The notes: generated by a model not told the origin, from the letters alone. Shown: positions 38,122 to 50,000, counted from the stretch's first letter. The stretch is DNA of 64,000 nucleotides from Monomorium pharaonis (GCF_013373865.1 NC_050470.1:30487585-30551584); one strand, 5' to 3'. Program-made: numbers and translations.

Positions 38122-38557
38122 GACTCGGCGAGAGATGCTTTCGGTCGGCCACGTGCGCAAGGCGTGGAGCGGGAAAAAGAAAATCATATCGTCAGCAAAG
38201 TATTCTTACAGTATGAATATTAGGTTTGTTCTGGTTGCCTACACTTTTACACTTCTACGAAAAATATAAGTTCTTATTGGTTTATATTTTTAACCAGCCA
38301 ATGAGAACTTATACTTTTCGTAGAAGTGTAAAAGTGTAGGCAACCAGAACAAACCTATTGATAAACATGCAGTACGCATGTAATGTGAAAACCTTACACA
38401 GTTCGCTAGACTCGGCGAGAGGTGCTTTCGGTCGGTCACGCTCGCAAGGCGTGGAGCGGGAAAGAGAAAATCATATCGTCGGCAGTGTTCTTACAGTATG
38501 AATATTGATAAACATGCGGTACATATGTAATGTGAAAACCTTACACAGTTCGCTAGA
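38122..38557. repeat. 149 bp tandem duplication, left copy interrupted by a foldback insertion
   Basis: The left copy is 38,122-38,221 plus 38,360-38,408, and the right copy is 38,409-38,557. Both begin GACTCGGCGAGAG and end CACAGTTCGCTAGA or very close to it. They differ by scattered substitutions and short indels. The left copy is split by the foldback element at 38,222-38,356 and the right copy is intact. Confidence 0.8.
38222..38356. mobile_element. Foldback element D, a non-autonomous insertion with ATT target duplication
   Basis: A 135 bp near-perfect palindrome. The ends are AGGTTTGTTCTGGTTGCC, arms are about 60 nt with only a few mismatches, and the loop is about 10 nt. ATT flanks it on both sides (38,219-38,221 and 38,357-38,359). 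The neighbouring tandem copy (around 38,503-38,507) has a single ATT at the matching place and no element. This gives direct internal evidence that the palindrome is an insertion. Confidence 0.8.
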
Positions 38558-38694
38558 CTACGTTCCGCTGTAGATTTTTATAGTTTTTATCGAGTGATTG
38601 TATTAAAAGTAAGTATAAACGATATACTTTTAATAAACTTACAGAAATGAATGCTTTAATACGTTACGATTTAATAACAGCAAATTTTATGCAA

Positions 38695-38743
38695 TTTTTT
38701 TTTAAAGATAAATGTTTTATTATTTGTGTATGTGCATGCTTTG

Positions 38744-38795
<52 letters not shown>

Positions 38796-38844
38796 CAAAG
38801 CATGCACATACACAAATAATAAAACATTTATCTTTAAAAAAAAA
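38695..38844. repeat. Foldback element E with a (TA)n centre
   Basis: TTTTTTTAAAGATAAATGTT and the following 30 or so bases (38,695-38,746) are repeated as an essentially exact reverse complement at 38,793-38,844. About 46 bp of pure TA lies between. Perfect arms of about 50 nt suggest recent origin or ongoing correction, or possibly an assembly artefact. Confidence 0.85.
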
Positions 38845-39535
38845 TATATATATATGTGTGTGTGTGTGTGTATACGTATTGTATAAGATTTTGACTTCTT
38901 TTTCATATCAACAATTTAATGTTGTTTGCTACTCCCGTTCAAAAGCAAACAGTAATTTTACAAATGTATTTTATAATTCATTATTCATAATTTAATCTTT
39001 TTCTACATTATGAATAAAAAATACTGTTAAAAAATATCTTTAAAAATCTTCTATCTTAATAAAGTAGATATTGCTCCGTTAATTTAGCGAATTTTTTAAA
39101 TTCATTATACTTAATTAATTTTCCTTGTCATATATTATAGAAAATAAATAATTCTACCTATAATAAAATAATGTAAATGTATGATAGACTGTATGACACT
39201 TGAACTGATTAAAGTCACTCTTTGAACTCGGAAAAAAAAATAAGTTGTGATTCGAAATAAAAGGAATGATAATTAAAAGGATAAGCTCGTTTTAGATTCT
39301 CGTTATATATTTTCATAATCCTTTTCTATACGTTTGCATTACATTACTTTTTATAAATTAAATTAGATACATTTTTAGAATACGTTTTTAATTTTCTAGA
39401 TAAATCAAAGAAGTATACTCATTTCTCAGTCCTTAGCTTCTTGCCAGAAGCGTGGTGATCTTCTAGCCCATTTCTATGTGTACTCTTTATAGTTCACAAA
39501 TACATGGGACATATAATACAAGTTTACGATCGGCA

Positions 39536-41096
39536 TCATTTTATGGAATCAGGTTTCGCTGCGATCAAGCTGTAATCCGCTATAAAGGAGTACGTTAAAC
39601 TACGATCTAACGTCTTGACTGCTCGCTCATGAATATCACTGGCTCTCTTCGGGTCTCCGTGCTTCATCTCGTACTTGATATATTCTATCCAGATAGATGT
39701 GTTGTTGGTCCCGAACTGCTGTGTTGCCATTTCGTAAGGTTGTCGTACGTACTTTGGCTGAGTCTCCGGTTGTACAAGTTCCAATGTGATCATTTTCTTG
39801 TGGAAATCCATCGAGGTGCTCGATTGAATGCAAAGATTCTCGTACGCCTTGCGAGCAGCACGGATGCCTGTGAAAAAGCAAATATATACATAGATGTCAT
39901 AAAAAGACTCGTCATATTAAAAAAAACACTAAATGCTTAAACATTTGTAATAAAAACGCAAAGTCGGAAAAACCAGATATTAATTATACCTTTCGTTAAA
40001 ACGAGCCATTCGAGCCACATAGGCTTAATATCTCTGGCTATCAGTGGCTGCGCCAAAGCTGCTTGAAAGCTCTCCTCAGCCTCTTCAGAGCTTTTTATCT
40101 GGGCATGTAAGATCCGCATTTTCCACAAGGGTAACGCTTTCTCGCCCAATATCTCCGTCGCCTGATTAACAAAATATCGAAATAAGTTCAAATTTTATTA
40201 CATTAATGATTTGCAAGATTTCTTACTTTTGGAAACATAGCATACGCTTCCTTCTTCAAGCCACACTGCAACATATAATTAAGCCGCGCATGCCAAATAT
40301 CGACGCTATTTGGTACAGCTTCGGTAGCTCCTCGCAGCACCTCGTCCAACTTTTTCCGCGCGCCCTCGTCGTGTTCCTTGTCAACGCTCAACATACCAAT
40401 CTACGAAATAGCCATTTTCATATATTTATAAGAAAAAAAATAGGAACACAAGTTTTTTTTAAAACATTCTTTAATTTGAAAAAGATTTCAATCTAATATT
40501 CAATGAGTATTTTAATTGAAAGTTTCAAGTAGAAAACCTTGCTAAAATAAACGTGTAGGAAATTTAACTATATTTTTAAAAACATTAATTTAGACGAATA
40601 AATTATAATGAAATTTAAGCAAATTTTGTCTACAATTGGTAATTGTCCACATACAGTATGAACATTACAGCAAAATATTATTGAATACAAACCCAGTGTA
40701 AGTAGTATTCTTCTTTCAATTTTTTTGCCTGATGAGCTTGCATTAAGGCGGTCTTCAGAAGTTTACGTTTGAAATTTGGTAACGAACGAAGATCACGATT
40801 AATTTCCAATAAACATTCTATATACAAAGACCAGATTTCTTCAGTTTTAATTCTTTTGACAGCAGTTTGATAAACTTTGCTGCACGATGTAATGCGATCC
40901 CTCAAAGAGACCTGCTCAGTGTTCTCTAGTTCCATTGGTGATTCACTGAGACCAGGTTGCACTAGACCTTGCAATTCACGACGTGCCATCGTATCCCACA
41001 TCAAAGGCTCGTTAGTATAATTCTGAATCATGTCACTATAATTAGAACGTATTTTTTATTTTTACAAAATCAAATTTAACAGGATTTTATATTTAA

Positions 41097-41144
<48 letters not shown>

Positions 41145-42394
41145 ATATACCGAATAATTCTATTCTGCAATGACTCAATGTTATCGTAGTTCTTTGTAAT
41201 ATTGAGCAACTCTATTATAAATTTAATGTCCTTAATGTGATCGAAAGCCTGCTGATATATAACAAATGCTGTTTTCAATGGAAATGGTATGTCACTATTG
41301 TCTGTCGTCACTGATTCTGAATTGTCTCCCTGGTTTCCAGTACTTTCATCATTAAGATCAGTGGCTAAGGGATTATCTAATTCAAGTCTATATTAAAAAA
41401 CACAAGTATATTTTAAATAATTAACAAAAAAATTATAGAAAAAAATTGATATACTTTCTTACTTGAAAGCATCAATATATAATAACTGAGAGTCAGGATG
41501 AATCTGTAAACCTCTAAGGAGATATTGCCGTGCATTCTGTGCATTTTTGTTCTCCTCCAATTCCCAACATGCAGCTATATGCCAGCACTTTGGCTTATCT
41601 CTGTGCACTTGTAGCATTCTGCCTAACATATTATCGATATTGCTGTGGAAGTGCTATGGAAACAAATAATCATATTAGATTAAACAAGTACAGCAAAATA
41701 GCAAACATATCTTATCTCAATACCTACCACGTGTTTACAAAACTTCATATAAGCAATCCAAAATCGAATATCATCTTGAAATTTATTTATCGCATCTTTG
41801 TACAAATTATTCATTTTATTAGTTATGGCATAGTCTATGACCGACCTCTTTTGAGTGATACCATATTTCTAAAATAAAAAAATATATATACATATACTTA
41901 CAAATAGGTAAGTTTTTTAAAATTCATTAATCAGTCACATTACGTACAAATGCTTTTACAAAGCACAGTTGTATTTACACATAAAATAATTTAATCATCA
42001 ATTGATGAATTAAAAAAATTCGTCTTATATAAAATAATATTTATATTTCATATAAATATAATAAAATTTGGATTGGACGCAGTTACTTACATCTCGCCGT
42101 TGCTTGACTAATTTTAAGAGATCCATTTCATACTGAATGTACCGAAGATAGTCTTCCTTGCACTTCGTGTGTCGTTGAATTTTATACTCGTATTCTTTAA
42201 GTTTTTTCGCGATACTCCTGAAAATATGATAATAAATGTAAACGCTCAAGCTGTCAGACTCGCAAACACGCGCGCAAATAACCTAAATCAACAATGGCTC
42301 ACCGAATCTCGTTTTTATCAAAGAGCTTTAGCTTCTCCATTTGCTCCAGCTCAGGAACCATGTCCTGGCACCGCTTCTCGACAAATTCTGCCAT
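39536..42394 (-). CDS. Utp6: U3 snoRNA-associated protein 6 homologue (UTP6), small-subunit processome
   Basis: UTP6 is a HAT-repeat protein of the UTP-B module of the small-subunit processome, needed for 18S pre-rRNA cleavage in the nucleolus. Exons on the minus strand: 42394-42303, 42217-42091, 41868-41728, 41653-41463, 41387-41151, 41035-40693, 40400-40227, 40161-39990, 39867-39536, giving 602 residues (human 597). The N-terminus MAEFVEKRCQDMVPELEQME is closely family-like. It is followed by IAKKLKEYEYKIQRHTKCKE and DYLRYIQYEMDLL. HAT-type helical repeats with paired Trp/Tyr and Ala positions run through the rest: IRFWIAYMKFCKH, PKCWHIAACWELEENK, PLMWDTMARRELQGL, VDIWHARLNYMLQC, TSIWIEYIKYEMKHGDPKRA. 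Every splice phase closes. It is divergent from the ZCCHC9-like gene, with 948 bp between start codons. Confidence 0.95.
41102..41138. repeat. (TA)n microsatellite in a UTP6 intron
   Basis: A pure TA run just inside the intron after the exon ending at 41,151. Confidence 0.9.
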
Positions 42395-43342
42395 GTCTCA
42401 AGAATCTTAGAGTATACTTAGATAGACTTTAATTTAACATGAAAATAAACGCGTGGAAAACATCCGCGAGTAAACACGATGCAGCGAACTAGCTTCGTGT
42501 TTGTTGCAGGTTGCAGGTTGCAGTTGTGTACTGTTGTGTATGGTTGTGTACGAAAAAAACCGTGTTCGGTGTTCCTAGTGTTCCTATACTTTTCCAGTGG
42601 GCGCTTCTTTCCAATATTGCGGCATATCGGGGATCGGGGGGGTGGATTCAGGGAGACGCTATTAGCGCTACCAGCATCAGTCCATCAGTGGAAACACTCG
42701 GCGGGGAATCTGAACGCAGCCTTGTATTCTTGAAATTCCCTACATAGAGAGTTAAGTTCTGGTTTTCTAACCTCCAAATTACTCCACGTGATATAACACA
42801 ATAGTTCGTATACTCCTATAAGAAAAGTTTCTTTTATTGTAGAAATGAATGAATCTTTTTTACGAATATGCTTATATTTGTACATTATTTATAAATTACT
42901 AATTTATTACAAAGAAGGTTATTTTTCACAAGTTGCATGATAGTTTACATTTATCTAATTTTGTACATCTGAATCTGGATTAATTAAAATTTATGAATAT
43001 TTTATTGTAAAATTTAACAATGCAAAAACTCATTAATTTTAATACATAAGAAAATATACGAATCTATATTGAAAAGTAACATATAATTATTTTGAAGTAG
43101 CAACTTTCAATTGTGAGTTTGTAAATAGAAAATAAAACAAATAACTTTAAGATATTTAGGAATTGAATAATGCAAGGAGTATTAAAGTGTATATTTTAAA
43201 CAAATTAAAGAACTTAAGAATCACAGAATCTATATACAATATATATAATTTTAAAATTTAGAAAAGATTCAAATTTAGAACAATTCTTAAATCTAAGCAA
43301 ATAAAGAATATTAAATATGTTTTTCTTTTAAGGTAAACAAAG
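42395..43342. promoter_or_regulatory. Shared upstream region of UTP6 (-) and the ZCCHC9-like gene (+)
   Basis: The two start codons are 948 bp apart in divergent orientation. The segment nearest UTP6 (about 42,420-42,740) is less AT-rich, contains tandem GTTGCAG and TTGTGTA units, and is the likely bidirectional promoter. An acceptor-like TTTTCTTTTAAG ends at 43,332, just before the ZCCHC9 ATG. This suggests the second gene has an untranslated first exon near the promoter. Confidence 0.5.
42654..42679. repeat. Single arm of a dispersed short repeat
   Basis: AGACGCTATTAGCGCTA followed by a diverged pair of bases and AGCATCAGT. The same sequence forms both arms of the inverted repeat at 48,391-48,466. 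Confidence 0.7.
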
Positions 43343-45152
43343 ATGACCAGGTATACGAGAGCAAAAGGATCCAAAGCTTCAAATGAGAGATTACCAAATG
43401 AAGCTACACCATGGCATATAATGAAACAACAATTAGAGGAGAGCAAAAACAAGATACCTTTGGAGAAGAAAAAATCAGCAAGAGAGTTATTGAAAGATCA
43501 TGAAGACACACACAACAGTAACACTAATACAAATATTCAAGAATGGGCAGAACTTGAAGACAATAGATCCAGGTCTAATACAAAAAAGCATAAGAATTCA
43601 AACCAAAATTTCACAAAAAATTCTAAAAATTATGTAGCATCTGAATGTGATAATATACAAAAATCCCAAGAATCCATGTCTAATACAAAGAAACATAAGA
43701 ATGCAAATTTAAACCAAAATCTCTCAAAAAATTCTAAAAATGATGTAGCATCCAAAGATAATAATGAATGGAAATCACAAGAATCCAAGTCTAACACAAA
43801 GAAACATAAGAATTCAAATTCAAATCAAAATCTCACAGAAAATTCTAAAAATGGTATAGTATCTGAAGATAATAATGTACAGAAATTACAAGAAACGGGA
43901 GATGCAAAAATTGAAACAGCAAAAAGGAAAACAACTAAAATTTTTAAGAAAAAGGAACAAACCCTCACTAATTCAAATCTGGTAGCCAGTGAAAAAGAAT
44001 TAAATCCTCGACAAAATTCGAATTATGTTGCATTGAGCAAACGACAGAAGCGGAATCGAAAAAGGAAGTTAGAAATGTCTGAACATGGGTCTAAGAAATT
44101 CAAAAAAGATATCTCAGGCAATATACAAACGAGAGAAGAAAAATTGAAGAGAAAAGGAGAATATAAAAGGAGAAAACCAGAGAATACTGGTGTCACGAAA
44201 ATAATAATCAATGGTATAGAAACTGAAATTGTTATGTTTGATGGATTCCCTGTAAAAAAAGAAGATGCAGAGAGATTGGCAGAACTTAAACAAACAATGA
44301 TAATGAAGGGTAAGTATACAATTGTATACTTATTATTAAACACATACATACTAGCAGAATTTTTATTTGCAATTTTAATAAAAAAAAAATAAATTATATA
44401 TCTACACATTAATATGTAAGAATCCTCAAAAGAATTATTTTGATTTTTTAAATCTATTTCTTTTTATTTTCTTAAGTATGAAAATGAGCAATCTAATTCA
44501 AGAATCTTAAATCTCCATAATTTAATTATTACTATTATTATTGATTTCTAACCAATATTATTGACAATTGTAAAAGAAGTGAAGAAATTAACTCCAAAGT
44601 ATAATATTGACAATATGTGCATTATATTATTATTGCTCAGGTATACCAAAATCTGAAGTCGATATAGCAATGAAGCTGGAGAGACGCAGGGCTGAGAAAG
44701 CCTTGACTCGCATAAAAAAACTTGTCTGTTTTAATTGTCGCAAATCTGGACACAATCTGTCAGATTGTCCTGAACTTGATCGCGATGAGGCTTGCACAGG
44801 TATTTGTTTCAAGTGCGGCTCAACGGAACACACCCACTTCGACTGCAAAGTCAACAAGGATTCCACCTATAGATACGCCAAGTGCTTCATCTGCCGCGAG
44901 CAGGGTCACATTGCCATGCAATGCCCTGACAATCCCAACGGAATGTATCCTCATGGTGGTTGCTGCAAAATTTGCGGAGCTGTAACGCATCTAAAGAAGG
45001 ATTGTCCTGACTTGATAAATGCAAAGGAACAGAGCGCCGTTACTGTGGAAAAAATGGACGAATCTGCCGTGGAATCTTTACAGGAGAATACAAAAGAGAA
45101 ATACGAAAAAGAGAGTAGTAAAATACGTAAAAATAAGATAATCAAATTTTAA
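43343..45152 (+). CDS. ZCCHC9: Zinc-knuckle (CCHC) protein, ZCCHC9-like
   Basis: Two coding exons, 43343-44309 and 44641-45152, give 492 residues. The C-terminal part carries four CCHC knuckles in a row: CFNCRKSGHNLSDC, CFKCGSTEHTHFDC, CFICREQGHIAMQC and CKICGAVTHLKKDC. Their order and spacing match the ZCCHC9 family, implicated in rRNA and ribosome biogenesis in fungi and in nuclear regulation in vertebrates. The N-terminal half is Lys/Asn/Ser-rich and disordered. It includes three tandem 35-37 residue repeats and a Lys/Arg-rich nucleolar-type segment (RQKRNRKRKLEMSEHGSKKF). The protein is much longer than human ZCCHC9 (271 residues), mainly from this expansion. The start ATG immediately follows a splice-acceptor-like site and begins MTRYTRAKGSKASNERLP. 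It faces away from UTP6, another ribosome biogenesis gene, so a shared promoter would be functionally sensible. Confidence 0.9.
43574..43894 (+). repeat. Triplicated coding repeat in the ZCCHC9-like gene
   Basis: Three tandem units (43,574-43,678; 43,679-43,789; 43,790-43,894) each encode SNTKKHKN, then Asn/Gln/Ser-rich residues, then SKN and an acidic tail ending in QE. DNA identity is high, so the expansion is recent compared with the zinc knuckles. Confidence 0.9.
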
Positions 45153-45426
45153 ATAATATCTTTAACAGTACATATTTACTGTCTTGTATTATCTTACTAT
45201 TCCTTTTTACTAAAAAATTATTTGCGTTTTACATAAATTTAACATAAAAAATAAGATAAAAAAGAAAAAAACGAAATGTGTGCAGGAAAGAATAATAAAC
45301 GAGCCGGTTTTTTAAAGTTAATATAATAATAGAATTTAAATAGAAATATTCATTGTGGACACAGATAAAAATGAGAGGATTTTTCCTTGTACTGCACATT
45401 TTAATCGCAATGTATATAATATAATG

Positions 45427-45430
<4 letters not shown>

Positions 45431-45471
<41 letters not shown>
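45431..45471. repeat. (TA)n microsatellite
   Basis: A pure TA run of about 20 units abuts the left end of the mariner-type element. Confidence 0.9.
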
Positions 45472-45474
<3 letters not shown>

Positions 45475-45475
<1 letters not shown>

Positions 45476-45671
45476 TAGGTTCATGAAAAAGTAATATTGG
45501 AAGAATATTGGAGTTTTGTTAATAAAACACTCTTTGTAAAACATTACTAGATAATAATTTCATGTGTGTTGTCCTTACAACACACATTTGTTACAATTTA
45601 GTAAGTATTAAACACATTTTCAATGACTATTTCAAAAATAGTAAGTTCCCATTACTTTTGCATAAACCTAA
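45475..45671. mobile_element. Mariner-type MITE with TA target duplication
   Basis: A 197 bp element starts TTAGGTTCATGAAAAAGTAAT and ends with the near-reverse complement of it (ATTACTTTTGCATAAACCTAA). Both ends are flanked by TA (45,473-45,474 and 45,672-45,673). The TTAGGTTNNNNNAAAAGTAAT end and TA duplication are characteristic of Tc1/mariner elements. It is too short for a transposase and is non-autonomous. Confidence 0.75.
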
Positions 45672-46990
45672 TAAATATCTCTATGCAAACTATAGCTGCA
45701 CTTTCGATCATATAATTTTAATTTAAGAAATACATGTATATATAATACAGGATGCTTCAAACATCACATATTTTTTCATAGTCTAAATAAATGACTTCAT
45801 TTGCTTTGATCGACATCGAGCCGTCAATAACCTACATTACAAGCAATTAAAAACTAAGGATGATTAAGTTTTAAGAGTATTAACAAGTAACAGAGTTTTT
45901 CATATGTAATATCAAGTACCTTTTGTTGAAAGTAGAGCTTTATTTGATACTTATAGTGCTACTATATATAAAACACTGAATATTCACAATTAAATAAGAT
46001 GTATCACGTAAATAATATATACTCTTTAATATGCAATTATAGAAGAAAGAAAATCCTATAAAAGCTGAAGTCGCAGTTGTTATATATAATATATTAATTA
46101 AAGTATTAACATTATTATTAATATTTCATTACACATTAGATGAAACATATAAAGTTTATATATTTGTACTGTTATTAATTAAAGTATATATCATAACAAC
46201 TGTGATTTAAACTATTATAGACATTTCTATGATTAAATAAACTATAAAGAAAGATACAGATAAGGACATTTTTACTATAATTATTTTTAATTTTAGTATT
46301 TATTTCTATGTATATATATTTCGCAAATTTAACGACTTATTTCTAAAAATATACGAAATGCAACCGATAAATTCACGAAATGTTTTATCAGCTTCTCTGA
46401 ACACTGTAAATTTATTAAATGGTAATGATGATCAAGCAATTAAACTACAAAGTGAACTATCGCTTCTTATTTACTAATACATGACTTAAAACATTTGAAA
46501 CACAAGTAAAAAGTTCTTGGCAAATTGACACTAGTGGCATTCAGCAGACTCAACAGTTGAGCAATATTATTAGATTTTCAACAGAATAACACAGTTGATT
46601 TCATGGTTCTAAAAGTAAGAGCTAATCACGTTTGATGACTACTAAGCTGTTGTGGCTGCAGAATGCGCCCATTCTTTCTGTTCTCGTTCAAAATTGAAAA
46701 GTCAAAAATGATTTAGTTATAGAGTACAGCAAAAGCATTCTTCATGTATAAATTATAGAATGTCATTTTTATTGTTTAGTCAAAAACTGGATGGAAGCGA
46801 TTTGCTCTCTCTCATTTATAGCTTATATCATTCCCACATATCACTCAGAAGCAAATTCACGCGCAGAGTTATTCGTCGCAAACTCGCTTTGAAAGGCGCT
46901 TAAAGAATAACTTGGTGAGTTTAAAAAGTTCCAAGACTCTCATATCTTGCGTTATGTAACGTCTTTGGTACCAACACTCATTATATTATA

Positions 46991-46996
46991 TTTATT
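46991..46996 (-). terminator. Possible LIN54 poly(A) signal
   Basis: TTTATT on the plus strand, i.e. AATAAA on the LIN54 strand, about 62 nt past the stop codon. Confidence 0.4.
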
Positions 46997-47057
46997 TATA
47001 TTCAATTCTCATAATCAATAATGATAGATAAAAATTACAATATCGCGAGTGCACCTG

Positions 47058-50000
47058 CTAAGTAGCTTCAGCTTTGTGCGCCGACTCAATGATCTCTTTT
47101 AAACATCGACCAAACTCCTCAATTATGATACGCTGGGATGTTTCGTCATCGAACATATTACGTTCTGCCTCATCGGCTTGCGCCATTAAACATTGACATG
47201 TTATTTCTACTATTTTCTCCGTCAATAAATTGAATGGTTGTCTGTAATATATAAATTAAAAAGTATATATATGTATATATATATGTGTGTGTGTGTGTGT
47301 GGGTGTGTGTGTGTAAAACAAAAATATCTAAATTAAAATATACATATCATATATTACATCTGCGAGATTTCTAAGGAATTTATTTATAGCATTTATATTT
47401 TTAACATTTATAAAGAAATTTTGTTATACAAACCTTGTACCAGTGTTAGATGTTGCAGGAGGTCTAAATGCCATTTCAGATAATTGTAATTGTGCCTTAT
47501 TTAAAGTAAGTTGAGTCGTTTTAGTTTCAGTTGCTTCTACCAGATCCTTCAAAGATTTCTTCTGTAGAATTGGATCCACAATATTGCGACAGCCTATACA
47601 CTTGCAATTTCCAGAGCATGGAATTTTTGCCTAAAAGAAAAATATATTTAAATTTCTTATGTTGACAAAGATATGCACACCATTAAATGACAAATACATT
47701 TTAAAACCTTTAAATATTATTACAATTTTTATATATTTTATATATTTATAAATTGTACTTGAAATTTTTATTAAATAAGTAAATACATTAGTCACATTAC
47801 TATTAGGAAATATATATATGAAAAAATAAAAAATGGTCGCGTATTTTTAATAAATCAGAAAAAATTTTTTACAAGTTTATTTGTTGAACAATATATTTAT
47901 GTATCTCAAAATACCTCATAGCATTCACAATAATTTTTCAGACAACCGCTACGTTTGCAATTGCAGCCTTTGTTATGTCTCCTTATATCTTCTCCAGTTT
48001 CACGACCTTTTCCGATTTTAGGTCGGAAGGCATTAGGATTGCGCTCCAAACAGGATTTAATTGCGCGTTGTCGCTCCTCTTCGTTACCAAGATTATTTGA
48101 GCAATTGTTGCAATTACACATGTGACAAAATTCACCGTTTGCAAAGCAATCGCAATAACTAGGGCATAAAAATTGCTAATTAGATTTTACTTAAACAATA
48201 TAAATTATATTTAAATAAAAATATATGTCAATTTAAATTAATTACGCTTTAAAAACAGATAACTTTAATATAATTCTATAATATTTTTACTTTGATTAAA
48301 TCAGTTTAAATTTTAACAATTCTTTTTGCTTCTATCTGTGACAAAAACAAATGAAAATGTAAATTCAAAGCCTACTATGGGCATTACGGAAGACGCTATT
48401 AGCGCTATCTTCATTTTTCATTAAAGATAGTACAATAAACTGATGCTAATAGCGCTAATAGCGTCTCTTTAAATGCACACCCAAAATAATAAACACATAA
48501 ATATAAATTAATAGTCGAATAAAATTGAGATATTCTTTTTCATTAAAGTGATTTAAATATCATCAAATTTTTTCATACAGTAGAAATTGTTGACGAAATA
48601 CTTACAGTTTAAGACACTGTGATTTCGTGCAATTGCATGGTTTCCTTGGCCTAATACCATTTGGTTCCACATTGCCATAAACTGTTTTTTGGGAATTCTT
48701 TCCATCAATTACACAAAGTGTCGTTGTAGAACTTTGTGAACTTCCTAAAAGACCTGGCGTTGTTTGGTGGGACTTCAATTTTACCTCATCTGTTGACTGT
48801 CCAAACGAGATAGCAATATTATATAAATATATACACACACACAAAATTATATAGCTAAGAAGATATACATATACTCTCAGAAAATTCATATGAAAATCAA
48901 CTGCAGTATTGTATGAAGATAAAAAAATTACACGTTCTTCAGAATCTCATATTGCTTAAATTGCCCGGTTTGTTTAATATTAGCATGCAAAAGAAAAACG
49001 AGCTAAATGATCAAAGGCCTAAATAGATATTAAACCTGTTGTTGAATATATTGAGCAGGTAGAACAACGATGTTCCCAACATTCGGATTAGTTGACAGCA
49101 CTGCCTGTCCTGAAGCTAACTGACTCAATGCTGAAGCGGGAATTGCCACTGCATTCTTTGACTGACTGCCGACAGCAGCAGCAGCCGCAGCAGGTATGAG
49201 TAATTTCTGGCTGCCACTTGTCAGTGTTGCTTTTGGTGCAACAGTTCTCAAAGACTGACTTCCGGTATTCAGTGGGACAACCTAAATGAAGATCACAGAA
49301 TAGTCATCACACTTACAATATATTTTAATTAAAATATAAACCATTATTTTATTAATATATTATTTCTGAAATAAAAAATAAGCATATGTACAACATAATG
49401 TCTTTTTTTACTAAAAATTGTTATCAAATTTTATTGTACCTTCACAATCTGTTGTTGATTTCCTATTTTCTGACCAATACCTACAGTCTGAAGTGTGCTG
49501 GCCTTTGATTTGCCTACGGTAACAACATTAGTAGATCCTGTTGAAGAAGTACTGACTAATCTTACATATTGCACCTAAAAAAAAGGTATAGTAGACAATG
49601 TACATACACCCATATTTATGATTGGTCAATCATGGATAAATTATAAAATATTATACTTGTTTTCCAGACATCTGAATTTGATGGACTTGATTGGATCCAG
49701 TTACAATGTTCTGGTTAGCAGGTATTCTAATTACTTGTCCACTTCCAAGTACATTACCAGGTTTTAAAGAGCTCTAAAAAAAAGAATTTTTGTTGCATCA
49801 TTTATCGAAAAATAGATTAATTTTTAAAATACGAAAAAAAAATCACTTCTTTCTTATTTAACACCTGTCTAATGATCACTTTCTGCGGATTTTGTTGCGT
49901 GGATGATTTGGATGTAACGAATGTGGGTTGTTGATTTGTCGTCGAAGATTTTGCCTGAAGACTGATGGTTGGCGCAGGCAGGATTTTCGTTGGTGATTTT

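Larger units (their letters stand above)
37121..39535. other. Intergenic foldback-rich block between TSC1 and UTP6
   Basis: No protein gene is seen. The first 1.7 kb holds five separate inverted repeats and one tandem duplication (listed individually). The rest, 38,880-39,535, is AT-rich and featureless, and should include the UTP6 3' untranslated region. Confidence 0.6.
45153..47057. other. AT-rich convergent interval with a mariner-type MITE
   Basis: No gene is recognised between the ZCCHC9-like stop and the LIN54 stop. The interval contains a (TA)n run (45,431-45,471) and the mariner-type element listed separately. It should hold both 3' untranslated regions. Confidence 0.5.
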
